Numbered from the stretch's first letter, positions 9,025-19,468 are shown. The stretch is DNA of 64,000 bases from Glaciimonas sp. PAMC28666 (GCF_016917355.1 NZ_CP070304.1:992001-1056000); one strand, 5' to 3'. The notes: a model not told the origin generated them from the sequence alone. Made by a program: numbers and translations.

Positions 9025-9774
9025 TCAAATCACTTTTGCTTCGTTGCGCAGTTTGGCGACCAATGTGGCGACATCCGGCACTTTAATTCCGGCACTGCGT
9101 TTTGCTGGCTCGACCACCTTCAGCGTCTTCAGACGTGGGGTAACATCAACATCCAGATCCGCTGGCTTGAACACATCCAACGTTTTTTTCTTGGCTTTCA
9201 TGATGTTAGGCAGCGTCACATAGCGCGGCTCGTTAAGACGCAGATCGGTCGTGATAATTGCCGGAAGGGTGAGTGCCAGTGTTTCGAGTCCACCATCAAC
9301 TTCACGCGTTACCAACACTTTGCCTTCTTCCAGTACGACTTTGGACGCAAATGTTGCTTGCGGCCATCCCAGCAACGCAGCCAGCATCTGACCGGTTTGA
9401 TTGCAATCGTCATCGATTGCCTGCTTGCCCAGAATAATCAGTTGCGGTTGCTCTTTGTCAGCTATGGCTTTTAATAATTTAGCAACGGCCAACGGCTGCA
9501 AATCAACATCGGACTCCACCAGAATGGCACGATCGGCACCAATGGCCATGGCAGTGCGCAAGGTTTCCTGACACTGCGTGACGCCGCAGGAAATGGCGAT
9601 GACTTCGGTTATTTTTCCGCCTTCTTTTAGACGCATCGCTTCTTCGACTGCGATTTCATCAAATGGATTCATCGACATCTTGACGTTCGCAATATCCACA
9701 CCTGTGCCATCGGATTTGACGCGCACTTTGACGTTGTAGTCGACTACACGCTTGACTGGAACTAATACTTTCAT
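9025..9774 (-). CDS. etfB: Electron transfer flavoprotein subunit beta
   Basis: 249 residues starting [20 protein letters not shown]. Family segments include [36 protein letters not shown] and the ETF-beta signature region ([28 protein letters not shown]). It binds AMP and pairs with EtfA as the soluble electron carrier for beta-oxidation enzymes. It is the first gene of an etfB-etfA-acyl-CoA dehydrogenase set on the minus strand. Confidence 0.96.
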   Translation of the reverse strand: MKVLVPVKRVVDYNVKVRVKSDGTGVDIANVKMSMNPFDEIAVEEAMRLKEGGKITEVIAISCGVTQCQETLRTAMAIGADRAILVESDVDLQPLAVAKLLKAIADKEQPQLIILGKQAIDDDCNQTGQMLAALLGWPQATFASKVVLEEGKVLVTREVDGGLETLALTLPAIITTDLRLNEPRYVTLPNIMKAKKKTLDVFKPADLDVDVTPRLKTLKVVEPAKRSAGIKVPDVATLVAKLRNEAKVI

Positions 9775-10128
9775 CGGTTTGCCTTTAAATAAAAAAATGA
9801 TAATCGAGTTGACGTTAACGTTAATTGATTTAGCAATTATAAGAGAGAAATGTGTATTGAACTAAAATTTAGCACGAACGTACTATTAATTTTTAGAAGA
9901 ATACCCTAAATGGTGGAGCTAAAACAAGTTTTAGAAAAAGGAAAAAAAGAGATGCGGCATCGATTTGATTCGAGGGACACAACGATTGAATAGTAACGAG
10001 GAATATGAATTACTATATTGACAATAAAAAGAGCAACTTCGAAAGGCGCTTCTAGCGGCCCGGTGGCCTGGCGCTCAAACCGGGACTCAGAAAACAATTG
10101 AGTCACCTCATCTTCACCGCGAACGCGA
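9775..10128. other. 354-base intergenic region upstream of etfB
   Basis: A/T-rich DNA that must contain the etfB promoter (minus strand) and the 3' end of the TusA-like transcript. A 66-codon GTG ORF at 9906-10106 has unusual composition and no supporting ribosome site, so I do not count it as a gene. No terminator or operator was identified. Confidence 0.4.
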
Positions 10129-10356
10129 TTACTTACGTTTCATGAAAAAAACATATTCGCGGTTTTCTTCACTTTGCGATAACAAGTCATTGCCAGTTTG
10201 CTTGGCAAATGCTTGAAAATCACGCACCGATCCGGAGTCGGTCGCTAACACGCGTAAAACTTGCCCGCTGAGCATATCCGCCAAGGCTTTTTTTGTCTTC
10301 AAAATCGGCAGTGGGCAATGCAGACCACGGGCATCAAGTTCTCTATTAAATTCCAT
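10129..10356 (-). CDS. TusA/SirA-family sulfur-carrier-like protein
   Basis: 75 residues with the conserved RGLHCPLPILKTKKAL segment; the Cys of the CPxP motif is the persulfide-carrying residue in TusA. The second half, DSGSVRDFQAFAKQTGN, matches the family fold. Members relay sulfur for tRNA 2-thiouridine and other pathways, or act in redox regulation. No tus or thiouridylase partner is adjacent, so whether it is true TusA or a paralogue is open. Confidence 0.9.
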   Translation of the reverse strand: MEFNRELDARGLHCPLPILKTKKALADMLSGQVLRVLATDSGSVRDFQAFAKQTGNDLLSQSEENREYVFFMKRK

Positions 10357-10722
10357 AACCAGTTTGTATCAAGTTGAATGTAAACGTTATCGCTTTTTTA
10401 GAATTCTACTCCAAACACTCCGCGCATGATGCATTGCAACAAAAATCCACCCGTTTTACAACAAATTCCGCACACGATGAACAATAAGTTTGCTTCTAAG
10501 GAGTGTGTAAAGAGACTGCAAATCTACGTTAGGAATATCGTAGCGTAGCAATTATGCGCGTATTTTTACCAGCTTGCTGATTCGCTTAAAATGACATGGC
10601 CGGGAAACATTGCGAACAGCCAGGCAGCGCAGATAGGCATAAGCATGCGCATTCCCAGCGTCAGATCAATTGCCGAAGTGCAGGAAATATCGCGTTTTTA
10701 CCGACTCTTCCCTACTAACTAG
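10357..10722. other. 366-base intergenic region, nothing recognised
   Basis: It lies between the Nudix gene and the TusA-like gene, both on the minus strand. No ORF with a plausible start, no clear hairpin with a T-run and no RNA gene was found. It presumably holds the promoter of the TusA-like gene. Confidence 0.35.
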
Positions 10723-11256
10723 CTAGGCTGGATTTACCAGAATTGGTCTATCAACAAATTCGACTTCAAGTCCTTGCTGGCGCATCCATTCCGCCACCGC
10801 GTAACCGGTTCCGGCACGCCATGGCTTCAAGTCTGCTGGCGCCAGCAGGCGATATTCCAGCAGTTCTTCAGATAAACGAATTATTCCCGATGCTTTTACG
10901 TGATAAGCGATGATCAACTCGTTCTTACGCATAAACTCGTACACGCCGATTAACGTAATTTGTTCAGCATCAAGATTGGTTTCTTCTTTTATTTCACGCG
11001 CGATGCCCTGCTCTGGCGTCTCGTCGCGCTCCATGAAACCCGTAATCAAGGCGAACATATTTTCCTGCCATGCCGCATTCCGGGCCAACAGAATTTTTCC
11101 ATCGATTTCAACTACTGCGGCCAACACTGGCAAGGGATTATCCCAATGCGTCCAATGCCCTTCGGGACAAGATAACCGGCTCTTTCCTGCCTCGCCGTCG
11201 TCAGCGCGCAACGTCAGGGAAGCTGCGCAGATCGGGCAAAATTTAAAGTCACTCAT
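10723..11256 (-). CDS. Nudix hydrolase with N-terminal zinc-ribbon-like segment
   Basis: 177 residues. The N-terminus has FCPICAASL and LSCPEGHW, a short metal-ribbon-like element as in NudC-type enzymes. The Nudix box is GFMERDETPEQGIAREIKEE followed by TNL, with the usual Gly replaced by Asn near the end of the motif. Expected to hydrolyse a nucleoside diphosphate linked to another group; the substrate (NADH, ADP-ribose, capped RNA) cannot be told. It is too short for full NudC. It lies 172 bases downstream of alaS on the same strand. Confidence 0.85.
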   Translation of the reverse strand: MSDFKFCPICAASLTLRADDGEAGKSRLSCPEGHWTHWDNPLPVLAAVVEIDGKILLARNAAWQENMFALITGFMERDETPEQGIAREIKEETNLDAEQITLIGVYEFMRKNELIIAYHVKASGIIRLSEELLEYRLLAPADLKPWRAGTGYAVAEWMRQQGLEVEFVDRPILVNPA

Positions 11257-11428
11257 CAAGGATCATTCTGCGAAATCAATCGCTCACCGTTCATCAAACC
11301 CAATACGGCCGGAGACGCATAACCGAGACTACCGGCAAACCGGAATGCGACCAGACGGAACCAGTTCGGACACTCTCAACCGTGCATCGATTTCCGGCGT
11401 CCACAACCCAAACAGCTGATCGCCGTCC

Positions 11429-14053
11429 TTAACCGCGTGCGCGAATCCACGTAGCGACGCCTTCTAGCGCTGTCGGCAAGCCGCTAGGATCAGTCCCACC
11501 GGCTTGGGCCATGTCAGGACGTCCGCCGCCTTTGCCGCCGACTTGCTGGGCGACAAAATTGACCAAATCTCCTGCCTTTACCTTTCCAATCGCGTCAGCG
11601 GTCACACCCGCGATCAAACTGACTTTTCCATCCTTAACTGTCGCCAATACAATCGCAGCGGTCTTCAGTTTGTCTTTCAGCTTATCCATGGTTTCGCGCA
11701 AGGTCGCTGTATCAGCACCTTCAAGCATCGCCGCCAGAACCTTGATGCCGTTGACATCGACCGCCTGGCTGATCAGCTCATCGCCCTGATTTGCCGCCAG
11801 TTTCGACTTCAATCCTGCCAGTTCTTTTTCGAGGGCTTTGACGTAATCCTGGACCTGTCCAATCCGTTGCGTCAATTCTTCGGGCGGTGATTTCAGCGCG
11901 GTGGCGGCTTCCGTGAGGCGACTACTCAGACTTTGAACCAGTGCCAGCGCACCAAGTCCGGTTACCGCTTCAATCCGACGGATACCCGCTGCTACGCCGC
12001 TTTCAGCAACAATCTTGAACAAGCCAATATCACCAGTGCGATTCACATGCACGCCGCCGCACAATTCAGTCGAAGAACCAATCGACAAAACGCGAACTTC
12101 ATCGCCATATTTTTCACCGAACAGGGCCATCGCACCACTTGCAACCGCGTCATCGAATGACATCAGGATCGCACTGGTGGCGATATTTTCCAATACTTCG
12201 CGATTGACTATGTCTTCAATCAATCGAATTTGATCCGCACTCACAGGCGCGTTGTGACTAAAGTCAAAACGGGTCTTGTCGGCATCGACCAGCGAACCTC
12301 TTTGTGCCACGTGCGCGCCCAACACCTCTCGCAGTGCTTTGTGCATTAAGTGCGTTGCTGAGTGGTTGCGTATAGTGCGTGCGCGTTGTGCGGTATCGAC
12401 ATTTGCGCCAAGTTGGTCGCCAACGTGCAACGATCCTTGTTCCAGTCGGCCATGATGACCGAATACTTCAGCCTGAATTTTAAGCGTATCGGTCACGACG
12501 TAAGTTGCCGTTGCGGTTTCCAGTAAGCCAGCGTCGCCAGCCTGACCACCGGATTCGGCATAAAACGGCGTGGTGTCCAGGACGACAATGGCATCCTGTC
12601 CTGCTTCAATTTTTTGTACGGCACTGCCATCGACGTAGATAGCCAACACTTTGGCATCGTGTGCCAGAGCGCTATAACCAACGAAGTTAGTTTTGTCACC
12701 GGTATATTCAACGCCCGCGGCCATCTTGAATTTGCCACCGGCCCGGCTGGCTTCTTGCTGGCGTTTCATCGCAACATCAAAGCCAGCCTCATCCAGTTCA
12801 ACCTCACGTTCCCGACAGATATCGGCCGTCAGGTCGAGCGGAAAACCGAATGTGTCGTATAGCGTGAACGCGGTATCGCCATCTAACTTTTTAGGATTCC
12901 TGGTCAGCGCGGCTTCCAGAATTTTCATGCCGTGTTCCAGTGTCTCGCCAAAGCGCTCTTCTTCCTGCCGCAAAGTTTGCTCCACGCGTTCAGCAGCGTC
13001 CGGCAACTCAGGATAGGCAGTACCCATCTCGAGCACCAGATCTTTGACCAGTTTGTAGAAAAATGGCTTGGTTTGTTCCAGCTTGTGACCGTGACGCAAA
13101 GCGCGGCGAATAATCCGACGCAAGACGTAACCACGACCTTCGTTGCCGGGAATGACGCCGTCGACAATCAGGAATGAGCAAGCGCGGATATGGTCGGCAA
13201 TCACTTTCAGTGAATTGTTGGTCAGATCGGTGACATTCGTTTCGCGCGCTGCTGCCTTGATCAGATTTTGAAACAGATCAATCTCGTAGTTGCTATGTAC
13301 GTGCTGCAATATCGCTGCCAGTCGCTCCAAACCCATACCGGTATCAACGCACTGGCGTGGCAAAGGCGTTAACGTCACTTCGCCGGTTTTGGCGTCGACT
13401 TGGCGGTCAAACTGCATAAAGACGTTATTCCATATCTCAATATACCGGTCGCCGTCCTGATCCGGACTGCCTGGCGGACCACCCCATACATCAGGGCCGT
13501 GATCGTAAAAGATTTCAGAACATGGTCCGCAAGGGCCAGTGTCAGCCATCTGCCAAAAATTATCCGACGCGAACGGGGCGCCTTTATTATCGCCAATCCG
13601 AACAACGCGTTCTGGCGGTAAACCGATCTCGTTGACCCAAATGTCATAGGCTTCGTCATCGGTCTCATACACGGTCGCCCACAACTTGTCGGCTGGCAGG
13701 CCGTACACTTTCGTCAGTAGCTCAAACGCCCACTTTAAAGAGTCACGCTTGAAATAGTCGCCGAACGACCAATTCCCCAGCATTTCAAAAAAAGTATGGT
13801 GGCGGGCAGTGTAACCAACGTTTTCCAGATCGTTGTGCTTGCCGCCAGCACGCAAACACCGTTGCACGGAGGTCGCTCGGACGTAATTGCGTTTTTCGGT
13901 CCCGAGGAAAACGTCCTTGAACTGGACCATCCCGGAGTTAGTGAACAGGAGTGTCGGGTCATTGCCCGGCACCAGGCTGGACGAACGCACAACAGTGTGG
14001 TCTTTGGATTCAAAGAATGAGAGAAACTTATCGCGGATATCGGCTGAGTTCAT
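11429..14053 (-). CDS. alaS: Alanyl-tRNA synthetase
   Basis: 874 residues, full family length, starting [20 protein letters not shown]. The class II catalytic domain shows [20 protein letters not shown] and [18 protein letters not shown]. The editing domain carries the zinc-binding [12 protein letters not shown] and [17 protein letters not shown] motifs. The C-Ala domain ends with [15 protein letters not shown]. It charges tRNA-Ala and deacylates mischarged Ser/Gly-tRNA. It is a single intact housekeeping gene on the minus strand. Confidence 0.98.
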   Translation of the reverse strand: MNSADIRDKFLSFFESKDHTVVRSSSLVPGNDPTLLFTNSGMVQFKDVFLGTEKRNYVRATSVQRCLRAGGKHNDLENVGYTARHHTFFEMLGNWSFGDYFKRDSLKWAFELLTKVYGLPADKLWATVYETDDEAYDIWVNEIGLPPERVVRIGDNKGAPFASDNFWQMADTGPCGPCSEIFYDHGPDVWGGPPGSPDQDGDRYIEIWNNVFMQFDRQVDAKTGEVTLTPLPRQCVDTGMGLERLAAILQHVHSNYEIDLFQNLIKAAARETNVTDLTNNSLKVIADHIRACSFLIVDGVIPGNEGRGYVLRRIIRRALRHGHKLEQTKPFFYKLVKDLVLEMGTAYPELPDAAERVEQTLRQEEERFGETLEHGMKILEAALTRNPKKLDGDTAFTLYDTFGFPLDLTADICREREVELDEAGFDVAMKRQQEASRAGGKFKMAAGVEYTGDKTNFVGYSALAHDAKVLAIYVDGSAVQKIEAGQDAIVVLDTTPFYAESGGQAGDAGLLETATATYVVTDTLKIQAEVFGHHGRLEQGSLHVGDQLGANVDTAQRARTIRNHSATHLMHKALREVLGAHVAQRGSLVDADKTRFDFSHNAPVSADQIRLIEDIVNREVLENIATSAILMSFDDAVASGAMALFGEKYGDEVRVLSIGSSTELCGGVHVNRTGDIGLFKIVAESGVAAGIRRIEAVTGLGALALVQSLSSRLTEAATALKSPPEELTQRIGQVQDYVKALEKELAGLKSKLAANQGDELISQAVDVNGIKVLAAMLEGADTATLRETMDKLKDKLKTAAIVLATVKDGKVSLIAGVTADAIGKVKAGDLVNFVAQQVGGKGGGRPDMAQAGGTDPSGLPTALEGVATWIRARG

Positions 14054-14153
14054 GTTCTTGGGCTAAAAAAAAGCGTGCAAGGGAAGTGTCATTTTGCAAA
14101 GCAATGATTATACGTGATACCAGCCGCTCACTTCACAGAGCCTATTATGCAAA

Positions 14154-14183
14154 AAGCCCGTCATGATAATTTTTGACGGGCTT
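14154..14183 (-). terminator. Intrinsic terminator of the His-rich protein gene
   Basis: A 10-bp perfect stem (AAGCCCGTCA/TGACGGGCTT) with a 10-base loop, followed on the minus strand by CTTTTTGC. It lies 53 bases beyond the stop of the gene at 14237-14458 and upstream of alaS. Confidence 0.8.
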
Positions 14184-14236
14184 CTCATGGGTGGAATGTG
14201 GCTTAAATCCGCCACACCCGAACTGCTAAACGGTGA

Positions 14237-14458
14237 TTAATGACCGGTATTAATTTTGCCAGTCGCTGATGCTTTAGCATGATGACGACGGTGGTGATGC
14301 TTTTTACCGTGATGTTTAACCGCAGGCTTAGCCGCCGGAGCATCCGCAGGCGCTGCCATCGTTGCCGCAGGTGCCGGCGTGACCGGGGCATTTTGCGCCA
14401 TCACAGGCAGAGCGAAAGCAGCGACGATTACAGCGGCTAACAGTTTATTGATCTTCAT
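14237..14458 (-). CDS. Small exported histidine-rich protein
   Basis: 73 residues. A clear Sec signal peptide (MKINKLLAAVIVAAFALPVMA, cut after AMA-like site near residue 21) is followed by an Ala/Pro-rich linker and a His/Lys/Arg-rich tail (KHHGKKHHHRRHHAK). The His cluster suggests metal or polyanion binding in the periplasm, which is inference only. The ATG at 14458 starts the signal peptide; the open frame upstream is not used. A good terminator follows. Similar short Ala/Pro/His proteins are common and unnamed in Burkholderiales. Confidence 0.75.
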   Translation of the reverse strand: MKINKLLAAVIVAAFALPVMAQNAPVTPAPAATMAAPADAPAAKPAVKHHGKKHHHRRHHAKASATGKINTGH

Positions 14459-14598
14459 TTTGTGGTCCTTTTCATCATCGTTGATTAGATTGGCGCAGGC
14501 ACACTGCAATAAAACTTGATAGATGCAGTCATAAATGTGTCTCGCAATCAATTAACGCAATGCCGTTCTGTCCGGTTGACAGAACTTTCACAAGATAT

Positions 14599-15414
14599 TT
14601 ATTTATTGACGGTGTCGCCTGCAGGCATAACCAAATCCGCCGGTATCAAGTCAATCCTATCGGTGCAGAATCCGTCCACACCCCAAGCCAGGATCTCTGC
14701 TCCCCTTTTCCGAGAATTCACCGTGTAGCAAAATAAGCCGTAGCCTGACTCTTTAACAGCATTTACTTGCACCGGGGATAGAAATTTATGGTTCGTATGC
14801 AAGGAGACCGCCGCCACCTCCTGGCACTGCTCAAGCCAGTCGTTCTTTATCACGGTCGCTAATAAGCCTCGGGGAATAGCGACCACTGCCACCTGCGCCG
14901 CGCGCAATGCCTCTAGCGAGAACGAGGAAAGTAACGGTAAATTAGCTGCGGTCATGGCACTCGGCACGGCAATGTGCGCGGCTACCTCAGTCGCAAAACA
15001 GGCTTGGGCCATCTTTGCCACGATACGGCCGGTCTCGACTTCGCATCCCTCCGCCGGCTTGATTTCAACGTTCATCCAAATATCGTTCTGCTGACAAAAT
15101 CTGATGGCGCGCTCAAAGGTACACACCGGCTCTCCTGCGAATGCCGGACCAAACCAGCTTCCGGCGTCCATGACGGTTAATTGTGCCGCAGTGAGATGGT
15201 TCACCTTGCCCATTCCTCGCACCGTGCGTCCTAACACAGGATCGTGCATCAACACCGGAATGCCATCGGAGGACAGCATCACGTCGAATTCCACTGCGCG
15301 GTAGCCGTGCGACAGTCCGCACCTTATTCCTGCCAAAGTATTTTCGGGTGCCATGGTCCCGCCACCCCGATGGGCAACGATCTTAGGATAAGGCCAGAGG
15401 GTTGTTTTTTTCAT
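14599..15414 (-). CDS. ugpQ: Glycerophosphodiester phosphodiesterase
   Basis: 271 residues from the ATG at 15414 (MKKTTLWPYPKIVAHRGG). Hallmarks of the GDPD family are HRGGGTMAPENTLAG, EFDVMLSSDGIPVLMHD and MNVEIKP, which hold the metal-binding and catalytic residues, and the C-terminal TVNSRKRGAEILAWGVDGFC. No signal peptide is present, so it is cytosolic, like UgpQ, hydrolysing glycerophosphodiesters to glycerol-3-phosphate and an alcohol. No ugp transporter genes are adjacent. Confidence 0.9.
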   Translation of the reverse strand: MKKTTLWPYPKIVAHRGGGTMAPENTLAGIRCGLSHGYRAVEFDVMLSSDGIPVLMHDPVLGRTVRGMGKVNHLTAAQLTVMDAGSWFGPAFAGEPVCTFERAIRFCQQNDIWMNVEIKPAEGCEVETGRIVAKMAQACFATEVAAHIAVPSAMTAANLPLLSSFSLEALRAAQVAVVAIPRGLLATVIKNDWLEQCQEVAAVSLHTNHKFLSPVQVNAVKESGYGLFCYTVNSRKRGAEILAWGVDGFCTDRIDLIPADLVMPAGDTVNK

Positions 15415-15465
15415 TTTATAAATGGCAATCTGATAACAAACAGTTCTCATTGTCGCTGAAATCCG

Positions 15466-15540
15466 CTTAACGCATATTTCACTTGACGCCTATTTCACCC
15501 TATTCCACTTAATGCCGATTCCACTTAATGCATATTTTTC
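15466..15540. repeat. Imperfect 16-bp tandem repeats
   Basis: Four degenerate copies of a unit close to CTTAATGCATATTTCA (starts at 15466, 15482, 15508 and 15524) with a 10-base partial copy between the second and third. They lie in the 192-base gap between the interrupted hydrolase and the glycerophosphodiesterase gene. Confidence 0.65.
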
Positions 15541-15606
15541 CTTCATTTGATGGCTCGATTAGCGCTATCAATAGATCCACGACTTTCACCTCGTTCACCC
15601 ATCAAT

Positions 15607-16632
15607 TTAAAGCAACCTGGTATCGAAGAACGCCTCGACTTGCTGCTCTAGCCTTAGCAGATAGCTGTCCCTATCAAACCCCGGCGGATTTTCACCGGGG
15701 TCGCCTGCTTCCGAGAGCAGTGGCGTTAAAGGTGAGGTCATAAATACGAAATGGCCTGCGTTAGCGACCTCCTCAAACATGGCCTGCGGTAGCCTTGCGC
15801 GTAGCCAGTCTCCGTGGTACTTCGGCGTCAGGACCATATCGTGTTGGGCAGTGACTATCTGCAGCGGCACGTTTATCCGCCTAAGCGAGTCCGGTGTAAA
15901 TGCCAAGCCTATCGGTGCCATGGCAAACACAGCACGAACACGCTCATCGCGTACATCAAAATCGATCGCTGCGGCTATCTCTATCCCCCTCTCTAAAGCT
16001 TGCGCTGATGGTTGCGCCGATTTAGCGACGGCCACTATTTCCCCCGAATCGAAAGCCAAACCTCTCGCCAGGCCATTGGGATCGCGCCCCAATTGACAAA
16101 ACAACCGATCGTCATCGGTGGTAGCGCAATGGCGCAACATTTGTTGAGGGTCTGCCACACCTCCGGCCAATGCCAATACACTAAAGCCGCCCGCCGAATG
16201 TCCTAACGCGCCAATTTTCAGCCCGACAATATGCTCTCCCCAGTAAGCATCAACCAGCAAGGCATCCAACAAACGTGACAATTACCGTGTTCGTTCGGCA
16301 AAATAGCCCGGAGTAAACACCAAAGAGCGATCACTCCAGTTGTCGCCCGAATGCTGTGGAGCAGCCACAAGATAACCACTTTTAGCCAGTCGTATGGCAA
16401 GATTAACGTGAACAAAGTGGCTGCCGCCAGAACCGTGCGACAATAAAATTACCCCCTTCAACGGCAATTCCAGGCTTCCATTAAAAGCCAAAACAGGCGC
16501 ATACGGACCCAGGTGCATTTGTTTAGTGGGAGACAAGCTGGGATAAAACAGTGCAACCGGCATCGATGGATGATCGGCGTGACGCACTGTCATAGCGCGC
16601 ATACCAGGTTGCTTAGTCGCTTCTTTGGGCAT
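15607..16632 (-). pseudogene. Alpha/beta hydrolase interrupted by an in-frame TAA stop
   Basis: Two halves of one predicted dienelactone-hydrolase-type protein lie in the same reading frame, separated only by a TAA at 16282-16284. The first half (from ATG 16632, MPKEATKQ) has the oxyanion-hole region ILLSHGSGGS. The second has the nucleophile elbow LGHSAGGF, an acid region near VTAQHDM and the likely catalytic NAGHFVF histidine. The text reads ...AERTR-stop-LSRLLDALL, so a single base change such as CAA to TAA would explain it. A TTG directly follows the stop, so re-initiation is possible but would give a half without the oxyanion segment. Either a recent pseudogene or a sequencing error. Confidence 0.75.
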
Positions 16633-16880
16633 TTGCCGCGTCCTTACAATGAGATAACTAAATTGTCTGACATTTACAGAATGTGCGTGCGGCTTATTAG
16701 TAACTGAAATAACAATGGCAATCACAACGCTATAGAGCGCCGCAAATTGATCGCTTTCGGCCTCTGGATAAAAAAACACAAAGACAGAAAAGTACAAACC
16801 GAACGAAAAATCAACTTGCTACGGTAGAATGCTTTTCATCTTTCTACTTATTTCGCAAAGCGCTTGCGCAAAAATCATTC

Positions 16881-18677
16881 ATGAGCAACGATCACAAAAG
16901 CAAACCTTCTAACGGCCAAAACGGCAACCACGAGCCCGCACCGGCACCGTCGAACTTTCTGCGTACGATCATCGAGGCCGATATGAGTGCGGGAGTCTAC
17001 GCAGACCGCAAAGATGGTCAGGGCCGGTCTTTACCATCCGTCGTAACCCGTTTTCCGCCTGAGCCTAACGGATATTTGCATATTGGCCATGCCAAAGCAA
17101 TTTGTGTCAACTTTGGCCTGGCGCGCGATTATGCTGGCCGCTGCCACTTGCGTTTTGATGACACGAATCCAGAAAAAGAAGAACAGGAATACGTCGATAC
17201 CATCATTGACAGCGTCAAATGGCTCGGTTTTGACTGGAAAGATGCGAGCGGTGACCATTTATTTTTTGCCAGCGATTATTTCGATCAGCTATACCAGATG
17301 GCCGAATATCTGATCAGCGCCGGTCTGGCATATGTCGACAGCCAAAGCGCTGAAGAAATGGTTGTTAACCGCGGTAACTTTGGTGAAGTGGGTAAAGATT
17401 CGCCCTTCCGTCAGCGCTCACCGGAGGAATCGCTGGATCTGTTCCGTCGTATGAAAGCAGGTGAATTCAAGGATGGCACCCACATTGTTCGTGCCAAGAT
17501 CGACATGACGTCGCCCAACATGAATCTGCGTGACCCAGCGATCTATCGCATTCGTCACGCCCATCATCATCGCACCGGGGATGCATGGTGTATCTATCCG
17601 ATGTACGACTACACCCACCCAATCTCGGATGCGCTGGAAAATATCACACACTCAATTTGCACACTGGAATTTCAGGACCACAGACCGTTTTATGACTGGA
17701 TACTGGAAAAATTGAGCGCAGGCGGTTTCTTCCAAATGCCAGTCCCGCATCAATATGAATTTTCACGTCTCAATATTACTTACGTGGTGACGAGTAAGCG
17801 CAAGTTGCGTCAATTGGTGGATGAGCAGATTGTGGATGGCTGGGATGATCCGCGGATGTCCACCCTGGTCGGCATTCGCCGGCGCGGCTACACGCCCGAA
17901 TCGCTCCAATTATTCTGTGAACGTACCGGCGTCACAAAGTCCGACGGCTGGATTGATATGAGTTCGCTGGAAGGTGCCTTGCGCGAGGATCTGGATCCGA
18001 AGGCACCGCGGGCTACGGCTGTGCTGCGCCCATTAAAATTGATCATCGACAATTTTAACGAGGACGAGATCGTAGAATGCCATGCACCCGTGTATCCCCC
18101 TGCACACCCGGATCACGCCACAGCGATGCGACACTTTCCGATGACGAAAAATGTGTGGATTGAGCGCGAAGATTTCATGGAAACACCGGTAAAAGGGTAT
18201 TTTCGCCTGACACCGCCGACGGCAGATAAACCCGGCAGTCGCGTACGTCTGCGCCACGGCTATGTGGTTGAATGCACCGGCTTCGACAAAGACCCGGATG
18301 GCAACATTATTGCCGTGCATTGCACCCGCTTCGAAGATAGTAAAAGCGGTACCGAAGGAAGCGCCAACTACAAGGTAAAAGGAAACATTCATTGGATCAG
18401 CGTGGCCCATGCGCTGGAAGCAGAAGTACGGCTATATGATCGATTGTTCAGCGATCCGCATCCGGACGCTGGGGGCAAGGACTTCAAATTGGCCTTAAAT
18501 CCGCTTTCCAAGGAGGTCATCACCGCCTATCTGGAGCCTGGCATGGCTGCTGCGTTACCGGACGAACGTTACCAATTCGAACGCCACGGTTATTTCGTTG
18601 CCGATCGGGTCGATAGCAGCCCCGGAAAGTTGGTATTCAACCGCACGGTCACACTAAAAGATAGCTGGGTTAAATAG
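16881..18677 (+). CDS. glnS: Glutaminyl-tRNA synthetase
   Basis: 598 residues. The class I signature HIGH appears in YLHIGHAKAICVNFGLARDY and the KMSKS counterpart is VTSKRKL. FPPEPNGYLHIGH, RFDDTNPEKEE and the C-terminal two-barrel anticodon-binding region (VECTGFDKDPDGN) distinguish it from GltX. A polar N-terminal extension of about 20 residues precedes SNFLRTIIEAD. It charges tRNA-Gln directly. It stands alone on the plus strand, with a hairpin terminator after it. Confidence 0.97.
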   Translation: MSNDHKSKPSNGQNGNHEPAPAPSNFLRTIIEADMSAGVYADRKDGQGRSLPSVVTRFPPEPNGYLHIGHAKAICVNFGLARDYAGRCHLRFDDTNPEKEEQEYVDTIIDSVKWLGFDWKDASGDHLFFASDYFDQLYQMAEYLISAGLAYVDSQSAEEMVVNRGNFGEVGKDSPFRQRSPEESLDLFRRMKAGEFKDGTHIVRAKIDMTSPNMNLRDPAIYRIRHAHHHRTGDAWCIYPMYDYTHPISDALENITHSICTLEFQDHRPFYDWILEKLSAGGFFQMPVPHQYEFSRLNITYVVTSKRKLRQLVDEQIVDGWDDPRMSTLVGIRRRGYTPESLQLFCERTGVTKSDGWIDMSSLEGALREDLDPKAPRATAVLRPLKLIIDNFNEDEIVECHAPVYPPAHPDHATAMRHFPMTKNVWIEREDFMETPVKGYFRLTPPTADKPGSRVRLRHGYVVECTGFDKDPDGNIIAVHCTRFEDSKSGTEGSANYKVKGNIHWISVAHALEAEVRLYDRLFSDPHPDAGGKDFKLALNPLSKEVITAYLEPGMAAALPDERYQFERHGYFVADRVDSSPGKLVFNRTVTLKDSWVK

Positions 18678-18734
18678 ATCCGGATAGCGCGTGTTAAACG
18701 CACTCAAAACTCTGACTATTAGATTAGGAAGAAA

Positions 18735-18774
18735 GGGTATCTTGCTGTTGAAATAGCAAGATACCCCAATTTAT
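18735..18774 (+). terminator. Hairpin terminator after glnS
   Basis: A perfect 12-bp stem GGGTATCTTGCT/AGCAAGATACCC with an 8-base loop, followed by CAATTTATTT. The T-tract is interrupted, so termination may be moderate. It lies 57 bases after the glnS stop, inside a 356-base spacer that otherwise shows no gene. Confidence 0.65.
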
Positions 18775-19033
18775 TTATAGTTTTCAGCCAGCATCACTTA
18801 ACTCTCCTTACCAGTTCCGTTCTCTCCTCACGCATCCCTAGCGTTGCTACCGTCACCCCGCGTGGCGGTCTCTGGCAGCCGATCCTAAAATCACACTTCG
18901 GCTCTGTTACAAATTGTTTCAGTCATTACTAAATTTTATTATTTCTTTGCACCCTGCTGTCTACACTAAACGTAGGGAAATCAAACGGGTCAACGCATTG
19001 GCCCATTGGACATTCCAACTGAAGGTGAAAGAC

Positions 19034-19468
19034 ATGAAAACGAAAACGGTCTCTTTCTGGCTGGTAGCGCTAATGATGGCGCTTGGTAGCAGTGGTGCGA
19101 TGGCCCAACATGGCGGTGGTGGTTTCCACGGCGGCGGCGGTGGCGGTTTCCACGGCGGTGGTGGCTTCCACGGTGGTGGTGGCTTTCACGGCAGCGGTGG
19201 CTTTCATGGAGGTAGCGGCTTCCATGGAAATTTTCACGGTGGCGGAAGATTCCGTGATTTTCGTGGTCGCGGCCTCGTGATCGCCGGTGGGCCATTTTTC
19301 TGGTCACCGTACTATTATGACGGCGGTTATTACCCTTACAACAGTCTGTACGTTCAACCGGGTGCCGATTATGGCTATTATTGCAGAAACCCGGCCGGTT
19401 ACTATCCGTACATAGCCCGTTGTCCCACAGGATGGCTGGGCGTCGCGCCTGACGCGCAACCTTATTAA
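19034..19468 (+). CDS. Exported Gly/His/Phe repeat protein
   Basis: 144 residues. A Sec signal peptide (MKTKTVSFWLVALMMALG ending SGAMAQ) precedes a low-complexity region of repeated FHGGGG/FHGGSG blocks (about residues 25-75), then a Tyr/Pro-rich C-terminal part (SPYYYDGGYYPYN) with two Cys (YYCRNPAGYYPYIARC). The Tyr-rich tail with the YYPYIxxCPxGW-like end is seen in many small exported proteobacterial proteins of unknown role. The ATG at 19034 is the signal-peptide start; the upstream extension to 18914 is not used. A surface or periplasmic metal/polymer interaction is only a guess. Confidence 0.75.
   Translation: MKTKTVSFWLVALMMALGSSGAMAQHGGGGFHGGGGGGFHGGGGFHGGGGFHGSGGFHGGSGFHGNFHGGGRFRDFRGRGLVIAGGPFFWSPYYYDGGYYPYNSLYVQPGADYGYYCRNPAGYYPYIARCPTGWLGVAPDAQPY

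Noticed and set aside
9906-10106. 66-codon GTG ORF next to the TusA-like gene
   Set aside because: No good ribosome site, odd amino-acid composition and A/T-rich 3' half; looks like intergenic DNA.
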